Assembly: GCA_029265405.1 (NCBI GenBank) | Contig: JAJUJI010000010.1 | Location: forward strand, 1 to 64,000 | Direction: 5' to 3' | Origin: Clostridiales bacterium | Lineage (GTDB): Bacteria; Bacillota; Clostridia; Oscillospirales; Oscillospiraceae | DNA: 64,000 bases | Part shown: one piece after another, positions 54,285 through 63,610 of the stretch | Layout of the letters: the number at the start of each line of letters is the position of its first letter | Position numbering within the stretch: the stretch's first letter is position 1 | Notes under the pieces: model-generated | Seen by the model: only the letters and a program-made list of their open reading frames with translations | Databases searched by the model: none | What the model was told of the DNA's origin: nothing | Translations under genes and position numbers: made by a program

Positions 54285-54749
54285 ATGAAATCAAGCAGGC
54301 AGGAAAAAATTCTGGAAATAATCTCAAAGCGGGAAATCGAAACGCAAAACCAGCTGATAGAGGCCCTGAGGGCGGAGGGATATAACAGCACGCAGGCCAC
54401 CGTTTCGCGCGACATCAGGGAGCTGAGGCTCGTAAAGGAGCTGACCGAGAGCGGCGGCTACAAATACGCCCTGCCGCCCGACAGCGCCTCCGGCGACTAC
54501 GGCATGAAGCTTAAAACCATATTCAACGAATCCGTCAGGGAAATAAGGCAGGCCCAGAACCTCGTCGTCATAAAGACCCTTCCCGGCCTTGCCAACGGAG
54601 CCTGCGCCGCTCTGGACGCCATGGAAATCGCCGGCCTTGTAGGCACGCTGGCGGGGGACGATACGGCCTTCCTGGCTATGACTGACAGCGAGGCTGCCAA
54701 AAAGTTCTGCGAGGAGCTTGCGCCCAGATACAACCTGGGCAAAAGATAG
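54285..54749 (+). CDS. argR: Arginine repressor ArgR/AhrC
   Basis: 154-residue regulator. The N-terminal winged helix includes the classic TQATVSRDIRELRL. The C-terminal hexamerisation and arginine-binding domain includes GLANGACAALDAMEIAGLVGTLAGDDT. It represses arginine synthesis and activates catabolism in Bacillota. ATG 54285 with TAGGAAAGAG directly upstream is preferred to the longer frame from 54240. It precedes recN, as in Bacillus. Confidence 0.96.
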   Translation: MKSSRQEKILEIISKREIETQNQLIEALRAEGYNSTQATVSRDIRELRLVKELTESGGYKYALPPDSASGDYGMKLKTIFNESVREIRQAQNLVVIKTLPGLANGACAALDAMEIAGLVGTLAGDDTAFLAMTDSEAAKKFCEELAPRYNLGKR

Positions 54750-54789
54750 GGCGTTTTTTCGCATCTTGTTTGAAAAGAGATAGATCGAT

Positions 54790-56502
54790 ATGCTGAACCT
54801 GCTCCATATTGAAAACGTGGCCGTTATAGAAAGGGCGGACATAGAGTTCGGCCCCGGCCTCAACGTGCTTACCGGCGAGACCGGAGCGGGCAAATCCATA
54901 ATAATCGACTCCATAGGCGCGATTTTGGGAGAGCGCGCTTCACGCGAGCTTGTGAGGACGGGGAGCCCGGCAGCGGTGATAACCGCGGAGCTGAGTCTTT
55001 CGGAGGCCGCCAAAGGCTGGCTGCTCGACAACGGCGTGGACGCAGAAGACGGCGACGGCCTGATACTTTACCGCAAGATAACCAGCGACGGCAAAAGCTC
55101 CTGCCGGGTAAACGGCTTGCCGGTAGGCGCCTCGCAGCTTCGGGAGCTGGGCGAGCTGCTGTTTGACGTGCACGGCCAGAACGACGGGAGGAGGCTGCTC
55201 AGCGAGGCTAGCCACAGGCGCTATCTTGACGGCTTCGGGGGCCTGGACGGGCTGCGCGAGGAGTATGCGGCGGCGTACAAGGCATACATGGCGGCGCTGG
55301 AGGAATACGAGGCGCTTAAGAAGTCGGAGGCCGACAAGGAGCGCAGGGAAGAGGCGCTGCAGCGCGAAATAGACGAGATACAAAGGGCGAAGCTCAGGGA
55401 AGGCGAAAACGAGGAGGAAGAGCTTAACGAGCGCAGGGCTCTTCTAAAAAACGCCGGACGGATAACCGAGAGGCTGGAAAAGGCCTATGAGGCGCTTTAC
55501 GGGGGCGAGGACAGCGAGGGGGCGCTGGCGCTTATAGCTTCCGCAGCCTCGGCTGCCGAGGCTGCGGCCAGGTGCTCAGAAGCGCTTGCCGGGCTTGCCG
55601 AGGCGGCAAGCAGCCTGCGGTACCAGGCCGAGGATGTCGCCGAGCAGATTAGGGACCATGTGAAAAGCCTGGATTTTTCGCCCGGTGAGCTTGACAGGAT
55701 AGAAAGCCGCCTGTCTGTTCTGGGACGGATAACCAGGCGCTACGGAAGCGCGGACGCGGCGCTGAAAAGGCTGACGGAAGCGAAAAACGAGCTTGAGGAT
55801 GTGCGGTACCTTACGGAAAAGCTTAAAAAGCTGGCGGGGGAAGCCGAGCGGCGCAGGGAGGAGGCCCTCAAAAAGGCGTCCGAACTGAGCGCGGAGCGTA
55901 AAAAAGCCGCCGCGAGGCTGGAAAAGGCTATAGTGTCCGAGCTGCGCCAGCTCAGCATGCCCGGCATAAGGTTTGCCGTTGATTTCAGCCCGAAGGGCGG
56001 AGGGGGAGAGCCGGCCATGGACGCGTCGGGGATAGACGAGGTCAGGTTCCTCATGTCGGCAAACGCGGGGGAGGAGCTGGGCAGGCTGTCCAAAATAGCG
56101 TCGGGCGGCGAGCTTTCAAGAATTATGCTGGCAATGAAGAACGTGCTCAGCTCCGAATCGGAGGCGCAGGTGCTTATCTTTGACGAGATAGACGCCGGCG
56201 TTTCGGGCATAGCGGCACAGAGGGTAGGGGAGAAGCTTTCCGATCTGGCCTCGCGCAGGCAGGTGCTTTGCGTTACGCACCTCCCGCAGCTTGCCGCGAT
56301 GGCCGACACGCACTTTTCCATAGAAAAAAAGGTTAGGGACGGCAGAACCTACACCCAGGTGAGCAGGCTGGACGAGGAAGGCCGGAAATACGAGCTGGCG
56401 AGGCTAATCGGCGGCGAAACCGTGACCCGGGCTACGCTTACCGGAGCGGGCGAGCTGATAGAGGCTGCCCGTGCATACAAGGCGGGCAGAGCGGCAAGAT
56501 GA
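54790..56502 (+). CDS. recN: RecN DNA repair ATPase
   Basis: 570-residue SMC-like protein of double-strand-break repair. Walker A GETGAGKSIIIDSIGAILG (near 30-48), central coiled coil (~155-365), ABC signature KIASGGELSRIMLAMK and Walker B VLIFDEIDAGVSGIAAQ are visible. Ends 48 nt before tyrS. Confidence 0.97.
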   Translation: MLNLLHIENVAVIERADIEFGPGLNVLTGETGAGKSIIIDSIGAILGERASRELVRTGSPAAVITAELSLSEAAKGWLLDNGVDAEDGDGLILYRKITSDGKSSCRVNGLPVGASQLRELGELLFDVHGQNDGRRLLSEASHRRYLDGFGGLDGLREEYAAAYKAYMAALEEYEALKKSEADKERREEALQREIDEIQRAKLREGENEEEELNERRALLKNAGRITERLEKAYEALYGGEDSEGALALIASAASAAEAAARCSEALAGLAEAASSLRYQAEDVAEQIRDHVKSLDFSPGELDRIESRLSVLGRITRRYGSADAALKRLTEAKNELEDVRYLTEKLKKLAGEAERRREEALKKASELSAERKKAAARLEKAIVSELRQLSMPGIRFAVDFSPKGGGGEPAMDASGIDEVRFLMSANAGEELGRLSKIASGGELSRIMLAMKNVLSSESEAQVLIFDEIDAGVSGIAAQRVGEKLSDLASRRQVLCVTHLPQLAAMADTHFSIEKKVRDGRTYTQVSRLDEEGRKYELARLIGGETVTRATLTGAGELIEAARAYKAGRAAR

Positions 56503-56550
56503 AACGCTCCGAGCCGCTTCAATAATGATGATAATAAAGGACTGGATTGC

Positions 56551-57774
56551 ATGACATTGTACGAGGAATTGAAGGCCAGGGGGCTTATAGCCCAGGTCAC
56601 GGACGAGGAAGAAATCAAAAGCCTTATAGATAACGGAAAAGCCACCTTTTATATAGGTTTCGACCCTACGGCCGACAGCCTGCACGTGGGCCACTTTATG
56701 GCCCTCTGCCTGATGAGGCGGCTGCAGATGGCAGGCAACCGGCCTATAGCGCTCATAGGCGGGGGGACTGCCATGATAGGCGACCCCAGCGGCAGGACCG
56801 ATATGCGCGCGATGATGACAAAGGAAACCATTGAGCGCAACGGCGAGCGCTTTAAAAAGCAGATGGCTAAATTTATAGATTTTTCGGACGGCAAGGCGCT
56901 GATGGTAAACAACGCCGACTGGCTGCTGCCGCTTAATTACGTGGAAATGCTTAGGGATGTGGGTCCGCATTTCTCCGTAAACCGCATGCTGGCCGCCGAA
57001 TGCTACAAGCAGAGGATGGCTAACGGCCTGTCCTTCCTTGAGTTCAACTACATGATAATGCAGAGCTACGACTTTTACGCCCTCTACAGGGACTACGGCT
57101 GCGTCCTCCAGTGCGGGGGCGACGACCAGTGGTCCAACATGCTCGGCGGCACCGAGCTTATCCGCAGAAAGCTCGGCAAGGACGCCTACGCCATGACCAT
57201 AACCCTGCTTTTGACCTCCGAGGGCAAAAAAATGGGCAAGACGCAGAAGGGCGCCGTCTGGCTTGATCCGGAAAAGACCTCGCCCTATGAGTTTTACCAG
57301 TATTGGCGCAACGTTGGCGACGCCGACGTCATAAAATGCCTGAAGCTGCTGACCTTCCTGCCTTTGGAGCAAATAGCGGAAATGGAAAAATGGAAGGATC
57401 AGGAATTGAACAAGGCCAAGGAAATACTAGCCTTTGAGCTGACAAGGCTTGTGCATTCGGAGGAGGAGGCGCAAAAGGCGCGCGACGCGGCAAAGGCCCT
57501 GTTTGCCGACGAGGGCTCGGCCGAAAACATGCCGGCTCTGAAGCTGGCCGACGAAAGCTTCACCGACGGCTATATAGGAATAACCGAACTGCTTGTGCTT
57601 ACCGGCCTTTGCTCCTCCAAGAGCGACGCCAGGCGCAACATAGATCAGGGCGGAGTTGAGGCGGCCGGCGAAAGGGTCTCGGACATATCGGCAAAATATA
57701 CTAAGGAGGACCTGTCGGGAGACGGGATAATAATTAAGCGGGGCAAAAAGAAATTTTACAGGGTTTATTATTGA
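56551..57774 (+). CDS. tyrS: Tyrosyl-tRNA synthetase
   Basis: 407-residue class I synthetase. HIGH-type motif HVGHF near residue 46, [10 protein letters not shown], the tyrosine-binding [10 protein letters not shown], and KMSKS-type KKMGKTQ near 230. A C-terminal S4-like domain binds tRNA. No T-box or leader was found before it, only 48 nt after recN, so it may share the dxs-operon transcript. AAAGGA upstream of ATG. Confidence 0.96.
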   Translation: MTLYEELKARGLIAQVTDEEEIKSLIDNGKATFYIGFDPTADSLHVGHFMALCLMRRLQMAGNRPIALIGGGTAMIGDPSGRTDMRAMMTKETIERNGERFKKQMAKFIDFSDGKALMVNNADWLLPLNYVEMLRDVGPHFSVNRMLAAECYKQRMANGLSFLEFNYMIMQSYDFYALYRDYGCVLQCGGDDQWSNMLGGTELIRRKLGKDAYAMTITLLLTSEGKKMGKTQKGAVWLDPEKTSPYEFYQYWRNVGDADVIKCLKLLTFLPLEQIAEMEKWKDQELNKAKEILAFELTRLVHSEEEAQKARDAAKALFADEGSAENMPALKLADESFTDGYIGITELLVLTGLCSSKSDARRNIDQGGVEAAGERVSDISAKYTKEDLSGDGIIIKRGKKKFYRVYY

Positions 57775-57784
57775 CCCCATAAAA

Positions 57785-57827
57785 CCCGGGGCCGCGCCGC
57801 AAGCCTTCGTTGCGGCGCGGCCCCGGG
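57785..57827. terminator. Very strong inverted repeat between convergent tyrS and the DUF2156 gene
   Basis: 18-bp perfect arms CCCGGGGCCGCGCCGCAA / TTGCGGCGCGGCCCCGGG with a 7-nt loop. There is no clean T run, but an A run precedes it (terminates the minus-strand gene) and TCATTTTA follows. Confidence 0.7.
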
Positions 57828-57831
57828 CGCG

Positions 57832-58689
57832 TCATTTTACTTTCGCCTGATACTTTTCCACCATGAAATCCGGATAATAGCTTCGCTTTGCCCTGCGGAG
57901 GTTCTCCAGGCCCATGTCCTCCTCGCGGTTGATGTACCTGACCTCCGGGTATTTGGCCAAAACATGCCGCACAAACTCGCGGTTGATCATGGGATAGGCC
58001 CCCTCGATCTCGGCCAGCGCCTTTTCAAAATGCACAATGAAGGTGTCGCAGCAGACGCGCTCGCCGAGAGTGAAGGCCGCCGGACGGCCGTTTACGTACA
58101 GAACACCGCCGTCCAGCTTAAGCTCCTCAAACTCGGTCAGCGCCTTGTCTATCACTGCTTCCTCGCCCACGGCCGAACGCTCCTTTTCCCAAAGCCTGTC
58201 GAGATAACGGCAGTCGGCCGCATTATCGGCGGTTATGGGCCTGTATTCCCAATCGTACAGCGCCTCGAAGCGGTTTATATAATTCCGTTTAGCGTGCAGC
58301 TTTTTGCCGGCAAGCGTCGCCAGCTTCTCGGCCGAATAAACGTAGTCGAAAAGATCGGTGAGCGGCGTAAATTCGAACAGCCCGGGAAAGCTCTCCTCGA
58401 GCCTCCTCACATCCTCGGGGGAGAGGGATTGCATCGTAAGATCCGGGAAATCCGCAAGCAGCCTCTCGACGGTTGCTTTGTCAAAGTACGGGATGGCGAA
58501 TACCCTGAGTCCCTTGTCGAACGAAGCTATTACCGGCACCGGATAGTCGGAGCTTATCTCGACGCCGTAGAACGGACCCCAGGCGTAGAGGTGGATGAAG
58601 CTGAAATCGGCGTTTTTCGTGCCTGACTTGCACATAAGGTTATGAAGCCACTCCCTGTCTGACAGCGCGACAGGTCTGAATGAAGGCAT
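57832..58689 (-). CDS. DUF2156 (GNAT-fold, lysyl-PG synthase C-terminal-like) protein
   Basis: 285-residue protein with two GNAT-like halves as in DUF2156. KKLHAKRNYINRFEALY in the middle and VRYINREEDMGLENLRRAKRSYYP near the end are family landmarks. It is related to the soluble domain of MprF-type phosphatidylglycerol aminoacyl transferases but has no membrane part. Many clostridia carry such stand-alone versions of unknown acceptor. Starts 6 nt after the UDG gene and shares its promoter. Confidence 0.85.
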   Translation of the reverse strand: MPSFRPVALSDREWLHNLMCKSGTKNADFSFIHLYAWGPFYGVEISSDYPVPVIASFDKGLRVFAIPYFDKATVERLLADFPDLTMQSLSPEDVRRLEESFPGLFEFTPLTDLFDYVYSAEKLATLAGKKLHAKRNYINRFEALYDWEYRPITADNAADCRYLDRLWEKERSAVGEEAVIDKALTEFEELKLDGGVLYVNGRPAAFTLGERVCCDTFIVHFEKALAEIEGAYPMINREFVRHVLAKYPEVRYINREEDMGLENLRRAKRSYYPDFMVEKYQAKVK

Positions 58690-58695
58690 AAATTA

Positions 58696-59259
58696 TTAAC
58701 TCCCCAGCTTTAAAGCTTTTATTTTTCTTTGGATCTCTTTCAAATCGTCGAAGGCCTCCGGCCTGCGCCGGGGGTCGCGCAGCAGCGCGGCCGGATGGTA
58801 TATGGCGGTAAGCTCCCGCCCGTCGCGTGAAAACCACAGGCCGTGCTCCTTTGTTATCTTAAAGTCGGGCTTGATGAGCCTCATTGCGGCTATTCTGCCC
58901 AGGCAGACGATGATTTTGGGGTCTATCAGCCCGATCTGCCTTTCAAGCCAGCCCCAGCAGGCGTCCTGCTCGGATTCCAGAGGATCCCGGTTACCGGGCG
59001 GGCGGCATTTTACGGTGTTGGCTATGTATATCTTGGTCCTGTCCAGATCGATTATGGCCAGCATGTCGTCCAGCAGCTTTCCCGCTCTTCCCACAAAGGG
59101 CTCGCCCTTCAGGTCCTCCTGTTCCCCGGGCCCTTCGCCGATGAACATGACCTCGCTTTCCTCGTTTCCGACGCCGAAAACAAGGTTTGTCCTCTCGGCT
59201 CCCAGGGGACAGGCCATGCAGCCGAGACAGGCTTTTCTCAGTTCGTCGAGTTTTGACAT
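58696..59259 (-). CDS. Family 4 uracil-DNA glycosylase (Fe-S)
   Basis: 187-residue base-excision enzyme that removes uracil from DNA. The motif-1 region GEGPGEQEDLKGEPFVGRAG and the second motif HPAALLR are typical of family 4. The 4Fe-4S ligands are the N-terminal CLGCMAC cysteines, KCRPPGNRDP and DACWGW. AAAGGG lies before the ATG. First gene of a two-gene operon. Confidence 0.95.
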   Translation of the reverse strand: MSKLDELRKACLGCMACPLGAERTNLVFGVGNEESEVMFIGEGPGEQEDLKGEPFVGRAGKLLDDMLAIIDLDRTKIYIANTVKCRPPGNRDPLESEQDACWGWLERQIGLIDPKIIVCLGRIAAMRLIKPDFKITKEHGLWFSRDGRELTAIYHPAALLRDPRRRPEAFDDLKEIQRKIKALKLGS

Positions 59260-59293
59260 ATACGCGCCCTTTCGCTCTGATTATTTGTGAAAT

Positions 59294-59322
59294 AGTATAG
59301 CACGTTTGTTTTAAACGCGCAA
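59294..59322 (-). promoter_or_regulatory. Promoter of the UDG-DUF2156 pair
   Basis: TTGCGC (59317-59322), 17-bp spacer, TATACT (59294-59299). Confidence 0.65.
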
Positions 59323-59393
59323 TTCACCGCTGCGGCATTATACAAAGCGCATAATAGAGGACGTTCAAATTATATTTTTTTTATGTATTACTC

Positions 59394-59422
59394 TTGTCAA
59401 GCCCTTTGCCTTATGCTATAAT
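59394..59422 (+). promoter_or_regulatory. Sigma-A promoter of the 179-residue membrane-protein gene
   Basis: TTGTCA (59394-59399), 17-bp spacer, TATAAT (59417-59422). Confidence 0.82.
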
Positions 59423-59453
59423 CCGGTTATAAAAATTAAGGGGTGTGTCTCTT

Positions 59454-59993
59454 ATGAAATTTATCGAAAGCAAACCCAAGTCGTTTTTTTATACGATATT
59501 GCTTCTTGTTTTTGCAATGTTTGAGATGGGCGTTCTTTCGTCCTACAGATATGTGGAAATCGGCGGAGCAGCCGATAAGTACGGAAACGGGCTTACGGTA
59601 GATGCCGTCAAAACGCTGACGCAGCTTGGCGCGAACGTGGGCTGGAATTTTATAACCGTTTCCTGCCTCATAGTGCTGGCGCTGCTCGGCTACTCGATGC
59701 TGCTGGGCTACAATAAGAATCCCGGCGGTCTGCTGGCGATAGTCATAACGAACCTGGTTCCCTCGCTTATAGGTGCGGCGACAAGCTTCGACTTTTTCAT
59801 AGGCTACGGCACCGCCCATCTGCTGCCGGCCATGACCATATTCGGCCTGCAAAACGCGGCCACAAAATCGGCCCAGATAGCGCACGCGCTTATTTTCTGC
59901 GGCGTGATTTGCGCGCTTTGCGTAGTCTTTTGGGTGATAGGCAGGCTCATAAGAAAGTCCTACGCAGCAAAATACGAGGTGGAGTTCAACTGA
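59454..59993 (+). CDS. Unrecognised four-helix membrane protein
   Basis: 179 residues with four predicted membrane helices at about 12-32, 62-85, 92-130 (one or two passes) and 140-165, and a short charged C-terminus (RKSYAAKYEVEFN). I recognise no family or motif. The gene looks real: consensus promoter, AAGGGGTG 8 nt before ATG, coding-type composition, and its own terminator. GTG 9 nt upstream is an alternative start but overlaps the SD. It is alone on its strand between UDG and a MATE exporter. Confidence 0.8.
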   Translation: MKFIESKPKSFFYTILLLVFAMFEMGVLSSYRYVEIGGAADKYGNGLTVDAVKTLTQLGANVGWNFITVSCLIVLALLGYSMLLGYNKNPGGLLAIVITNLVPSLIGAATSFDFFIGYGTAHLLPAMTIFGLQNAATKSAQIAHALIFCGVICALCVVFWVIGRLIRKSYAAKYEVEFN

Positions 59994-60019
59994 TATACAG
60001 CTGAGCGGAGACGGAAATC

Positions 60020-60048
60020 AACCCGTCCGGCATCGCCGGGCGGGTTTT
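60020..60048 (+). terminator. Terminator after the four-helix protein gene
   Basis: AACCCGTCCGG pairs with CCGGGCGGGTT (one G-U) and is followed by TTTT. Confidence 0.88.
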
Positions 60049-60064
60049 GATTTAACCGATTATT

Positions 60065-60094
60065 CGCGCCGCAGCCATTGGCTGCGGCGTTTTG
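60065..60094. terminator. Second hairpin, probable terminator facing the MATE gene
   Basis: GCGCCGCAGCC pairs with GGCTGCGGCGT around ATT, followed by TTTG on the plus strand. It lies in the convergent gap before the MATE stop. Confidence 0.6.
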
Positions 60095-60124
60095 CGCCTT
60101 TAATGCGGGGCCTGCTTGCGGCTT

Positions 60125-61612
60125 TTACAGCCTTATGCCCTTCCATTTGCCCTGGTTGTAGCGCCACATTATTAGCAGCGAGCGAAGCACCTGGTCGACC
60201 GCGACGGCTATCCAGGCCCCCATAAGCCCCAGTCCGAGGACGGTTACAAGCAGCCAGGCCAGGGAGGTGCGGATTATGACTATGGTAAGCAGCATGGTGA
60301 AGGCGGTGAATCTTGTATCGCCCGCGCCCCTGAGCGAGCCGCCCAATATGAACTGGTTGCTCTGGAAGGGCTGGAGGAAGGCGACAATGAACATCAAATA
60401 CCCGCCGAGCCTTAAAATCTCCGGATCCCTGTTGTACAGACCAACCAGGGTATGCCTGAAAACAAGGAACAAGAGCGCTATCGCTACGGATACCCACAAG
60501 CCTATGGAGCGGCAGCGGCGGCTGTAATGCTCGGCCATGTCGGGGCGCCGCTTCCCCAGGCCTTGGCCGACAAGGGAGGTGGAGGCTACGGCAAAGCCCT
60601 GGCCTATCATAAAGGACATGGACTGTATGTTCATCGCTATGTTGTGGGTGGCGAATTCAATCTCTCCCAGCGAAGCGACCGTACGGCTGAATATGATCAT
60701 GCCGACCCTCATGATAAGCTGCTCTATCATGGAGGGCACGCCCACCTTGTAGAGGCCGGAGAGTATGTCCCTGTCGAAGCTGAAAAGGTTTTTAAGGCTT
60801 ATTTTCAGCGTCGCGTAATACTTGCCGCTCAGTATGCACCCGAAGGCGATTACGGTCGCCACCGTCTGGCCTATGCCGGTTGCTATGGACGCTCCGGCTA
60901 CGCCCAGCTTCGGGCAGCCGAGATTGCCGTATATCATTACCCAATTGAAAAAAATGTTCACTACGTTGGCTATGGTGTTGTAGTACATGCTGGGCTTGGC
61001 CTGGCCCGTACCTTTGAGTATGGCGGATATGCTCATCGACCACGACAGGCTCATGAAAAATAAAAATTGTATGCGCAGATAGCGGGTGCCTTCGGCTATA
61101 ACGTTCTCGCTCAGGCCGCCGTTGGACATGAAGCGTATCATCCACTCCGAGCCCCAATAGCCGATTATGGTGCTCAGCAAGCCCACAAAGGTGATAAGTA
61201 CAAGGGATTGCCTGAGTATGGCGTCCGCCCGCGCCCTGTCCTGCATGCCTCTGGCTCGTGATACGAGGGCCGTCGCGCCCGTATTAAGTGCCATGATAAG
61301 GTTCATGAAAACAAATTTGGGCTGGGTAGCCAGGCTTACGGCCGATATGGCCCCCGCTCCTAGCCCTCCCACCATCATGGTATCCACCATTGATACCAGC
61401 GAGGTCAGGAAAAGCTCGCAGAGAGAGGGCCAGGCTATGCGCATGATATCGGCGTACAATTCCTTTGAGGTTATGGTTTCCGGGAGCTGCTTTCTCTCTT
61501 TCTTGCTTTTTGCCAGCTCCGTGTTCATCGAGTCCTCGGTGCCCCAATCCAGCCTGTCCAGGGTTATGGGCACAGCCGCCTTGCTTAAAGTCTTTTGGTT
61601 GTCTTCCGTCAT
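60125..61612 (-). CDS. MATE family efflux transporter
   Basis: 495-residue MATE exporter with two bundles of six membrane helices. The first helix region IAWPSLCELFLTSLVSMVDTMMVG and the duplicated VGVPSMIEQLIMRVGMIIFSR are typical. The N-terminal ~50 residues are a soluble, charged extension rarely this long in the family. An inner ATG at residue 29 is possible, but AAGGGG supports the first one. Probably a Na+ or H+ driven drug or metabolite exporter. Substrate unknown. Confidence 0.92.
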   Translation of the reverse strand: MTEDNQKTLSKAAVPITLDRLDWGTEDSMNTELAKSKKERKQLPETITSKELYADIMRIAWPSLCELFLTSLVSMVDTMMVGGLGAGAISAVSLATQPKFVFMNLIMALNTGATALVSRARGMQDRARADAILRQSLVLITFVGLLSTIIGYWGSEWMIRFMSNGGLSENVIAEGTRYLRIQFLFFMSLSWSMSISAILKGTGQAKPSMYYNTIANVVNIFFNWVMIYGNLGCPKLGVAGASIATGIGQTVATVIAFGCILSGKYYATLKISLKNLFSFDRDILSGLYKVGVPSMIEQLIMRVGMIIFSRTVASLGEIEFATHNIAMNIQSMSFMIGQGFAVASTSLVGQGLGKRRPDMAEHYSRRCRSIGLWVSVAIALLFLVFRHTLVGLYNRDPEILRLGGYLMFIVAFLQPFQSNQFILGGSLRGAGDTRFTAFTMLLTIVIIRTSLAWLLVTVLGLGLMGAWIAVAVDQVLRSLLIMWRYNQGKWKGIRL

Positions 61613-61646
61613 CTTTTCCCCTTCGTTTTTTTAATCTAATGCCAAT

Positions 61647-61675
61647 ATCATAGCATGCAACAAAATAGTTTTCAA
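61647..61675 (-). promoter_or_regulatory. Promoter of the MATE gene
   Basis: TTGAAA (61670-61675), 17-bp spacer, TATGAT (61647-61652). Confidence 0.75.
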
Positions 61676-61705
61676 TGGATGCGGCCGTTTATATAAAAAT
61701 GTAAT

Positions 61706-61745
61706 AATCATACGCAAGCATATTAACAGCCTGCGTATGATTTTT
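61706..61745. terminator. Bidirectional hairpin after glnS
   Basis: AATCATACGCA pairs perfectly with TGCGTATGATT, then TTT on the plus strand. On the glnS strand it is followed by ATTACATTTTTATA. It insulates glnS from the MATE promoter. Confidence 0.75.
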
Positions 61746-61770
61746 ATGCGCGCCTGCCTTAGATCTATTG

Positions 61771-63438
61771 TTATTTATTATAGCTGTCCTTCAGCGCGAC
61801 GCTGCGGTTGAAGACCAGACTGCCGGGCGCGGAATCGACGCTGTCCACGCAGAAGTAGCCCAGACGCAGGAATTGGAAGCTGGCGGGGGCCTTGGCGTCC
61901 TTTAGGCCGGCCTCCAGCTTGCAGCCCTTGAGTACGGTTAGGGAATTGGGATTTAAAACCGAAAGGAAGCCGCCCTCGGCCCCGTCGGGATTAGGGTCGC
62001 TGAAAAGATTGTCATAGAGCCTGACTTCGGCATCCACGGCCGTTTGGGCGTCCACCCAATGTATGGTTCCGCGCACCTTGCGCCCGTCGGCGGCGTTGCC
62101 GCCGTAGGACAGGGGATCGTATTCGCAGAGGACCTCCGTGACTCTGCCCTCGCCATCCTTTACGCAGCCGGTGCATTTGACTATATAGGCCGATTTGAGG
62201 CGGACCTCGTTTCCGGGAAAGAGGCGGTTGTATTTTTTGGGGGGGACCTCCTCGAAATCCTCGGCCTCTATCCACAGCCGCCTTGAAAAGCTGACCTCGC
62301 GGAAGCCGGCGCCCTCGTTTTCGGGATTGTTTTCCACCTTGAAAAATTCGGTCTTGCCCTCGGGATAATTGGTGACGGTCAGCCTTATGGGCCTCAGTAC
62401 GGCCATGGCGCGGTTGGCGTTGAGGTTAAGGTCCTCGCGCAGACAATGCTCCAGGAAAGCGTAGTCAACTATGCTGTTGACCTTAGATACGCCGTTGCGC
62501 TCATTAAAGCTCAATATGGAGGCCGGGGTATAGCCTCTCCTGCGAAGGCCGCAGAGCGTGGGCATCCTCGGGTCGTCCCAGCCGGAGACATAACCCTCCT
62601 CCACAAGCTGGCGGAGCTTGCGCTTGCTCATGACGGTATAGGTAATATTCAGCCGGGAAAACTCGATCTGGCGCGGCCTGGACGGCGGATCTATGTTTTC
62701 GATGACCCAGTCGTAAAGGGGCCGGTGATCCTCGTATTCAAGGGAGCAGAGGGAATGGGTTATCCCTTCTATCGCGTCCTGTATGGGATGGGCAAAGTCG
62801 TACATCGGGAAAATGCACCATTTTTTTCCGGTGCGGTGATGATCCACATAGCGTATCCTGTACAGCGCCGGGTCGCGCAGATTGAAGTTGCCGCTGGCCA
62901 GGTCTATCTTTGCCCTGAGCGTCATGGAGCCCTCTGGGAATTCGCCGTTCTTCATTCTTTCAAACAGCTCGAGGCTTTCCTCTATAGGCCTGTCGCGGTA
63001 TGGGCTGGTGGCCGGAGTCGTAAGGTCGCCCCGGCGTTCCTTCAGCTCCTCGGGGCTGAGCTGGCATACGTAGGCCAGGCCCTTCTTTATGAGCTTCACC
63101 GCGTAATTGTAGGTTTCCTCAAAATAGTCGGAGCCGTAATGGAAGCGGTCGCCCCAGTCGAAGCCGAGCCAGCGTATGTCCTCCTTTATCGCGTCCACAT
63201 ACTCGGCGTCCTCCCTGACGGGGTTCGTGTCGTCCATCCTGAGGTTGCACAGGCCGCCGTATTTTTTTGCCGTGCCGAAATCTATTATCAGGGCCTTGGC
63301 GTGCCCTATATGCAGGTAGCCGTTCGGTTCGGGAGGGAAGCGGGTGTGAACGGTCATGCCGTGAAAGCGCCCTCCCTCGGCAAGATCCTCGTCTATTAAA
63401 GCTTCAATAAAATTTTTGCCAGCGGAATTTGCATCCAT
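61771..63438 (-). CDS. glnS: Glutaminyl-tRNA synthetase
   Basis: 555-residue class Ib synthetase. HIGH region FPPEPNGYLHIGHAKAL near residue 40 and KMSKS region VMSKRKLRQLV are intact. NLRMDDTNP is a GlnRS landmark, and the C-terminal beta-barrel anticodon-binding domains are complete. Having GlnRS means direct Gln-tRNA charging, although many Bacillota use the GatCAB route. ATG 63438 is fixed by AGGAG 10 nt upstream and the family N-terminus. The open frame upstream runs through a terminator and is not coding. Control appears to be by the attenuator at 63477-63610. Confidence 0.97.
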   Translation of the reverse strand: MDANSAGKNFIEALIDEDLAEGGRFHGMTVHTRFPPEPNGYLHIGHAKALIIDFGTAKKYGGLCNLRMDDTNPVREDAEYVDAIKEDIRWLGFDWGDRFHYGSDYFEETYNYAVKLIKKGLAYVCQLSPEELKERRGDLTTPATSPYRDRPIEESLELFERMKNGEFPEGSMTLRAKIDLASGNFNLRDPALYRIRYVDHHRTGKKWCIFPMYDFAHPIQDAIEGITHSLCSLEYEDHRPLYDWVIENIDPPSRPRQIEFSRLNITYTVMSKRKLRQLVEEGYVSGWDDPRMPTLCGLRRRGYTPASILSFNERNGVSKVNSIVDYAFLEHCLREDLNLNANRAMAVLRPIRLTVTNYPEGKTEFFKVENNPENEGAGFREVSFSRRLWIEAEDFEEVPPKKYNRLFPGNEVRLKSAYIVKCTGCVKDGEGRVTEVLCEYDPLSYGGNAADGRKVRGTIHWVDAQTAVDAEVRLYDNLFSDPNPDGAEGGFLSVLNPNSLTVLKGCKLEAGLKDAKAPASFQFLRLGYFCVDSVDSAPGSLVFNRSVALKDSYNK

Positions 63439-63476
63439 AATATCAGCACTCCTGTAACGCCGTGATGAATAGCCGT

Positions 63477-63505
63477 AAAAAAGCGGCATGGCCCAGCCAT
63501 ACCGC
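63477..63505 (-). terminator. Attenuator terminator before glnS
   Basis: On the minus strand GCGGTATGGC pairs with GCCATGCCGC (10 bp, one G-U, 3-nt loop) and is followed by six T, 39 nt before the glnS start. Confidence 0.9.
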
Positions 63506-63526
63506 CGCGTTTGTACTAGAACGGAT

Positions 63527-63610
63527 TCAAGGGGCATAAAACGCGCGGCAAGCCAAAGCGCCCGGAAAGACCGGCCGCCGGAGCTGCTGTCGAAAAATCA
63601 TAGCGCGCAT
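63527..63610 (-). CDS. Putative 27-residue glnS leader peptide
   Basis: ATG 63610 to TGA 63527, with AAGGGAGG 7 nt upstream and about 21 nt from the predicted transcription start. The peptide begins MRAMIFRQQLRRPVF; codons 8 and 9 are consecutive CAG (Gln). It is also Arg-rich (5 of 27). The reading frame ends 22 nt before the terminator's 5' arm. No protein homology is expected for such a peptide. Confidence 0.6.
   Translation of the reverse strand: MRAMIFRQQLRRPVFPGALACRAFYAP

Noticed and set aside
57785-57827. Mobile-element end or REP-like repeat at the 18-bp inverted repeat after tyrS
   Set aside because: It sits exactly between convergent stops and no second copy was noticed in the window. 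A terminator is the simpler reading.
63439-63537. N-terminal extension of GlnRS from 63537
   Set aside because: The extension would run through the attenuator terminator hairpin, and the SD and family N-terminus point to 63438.
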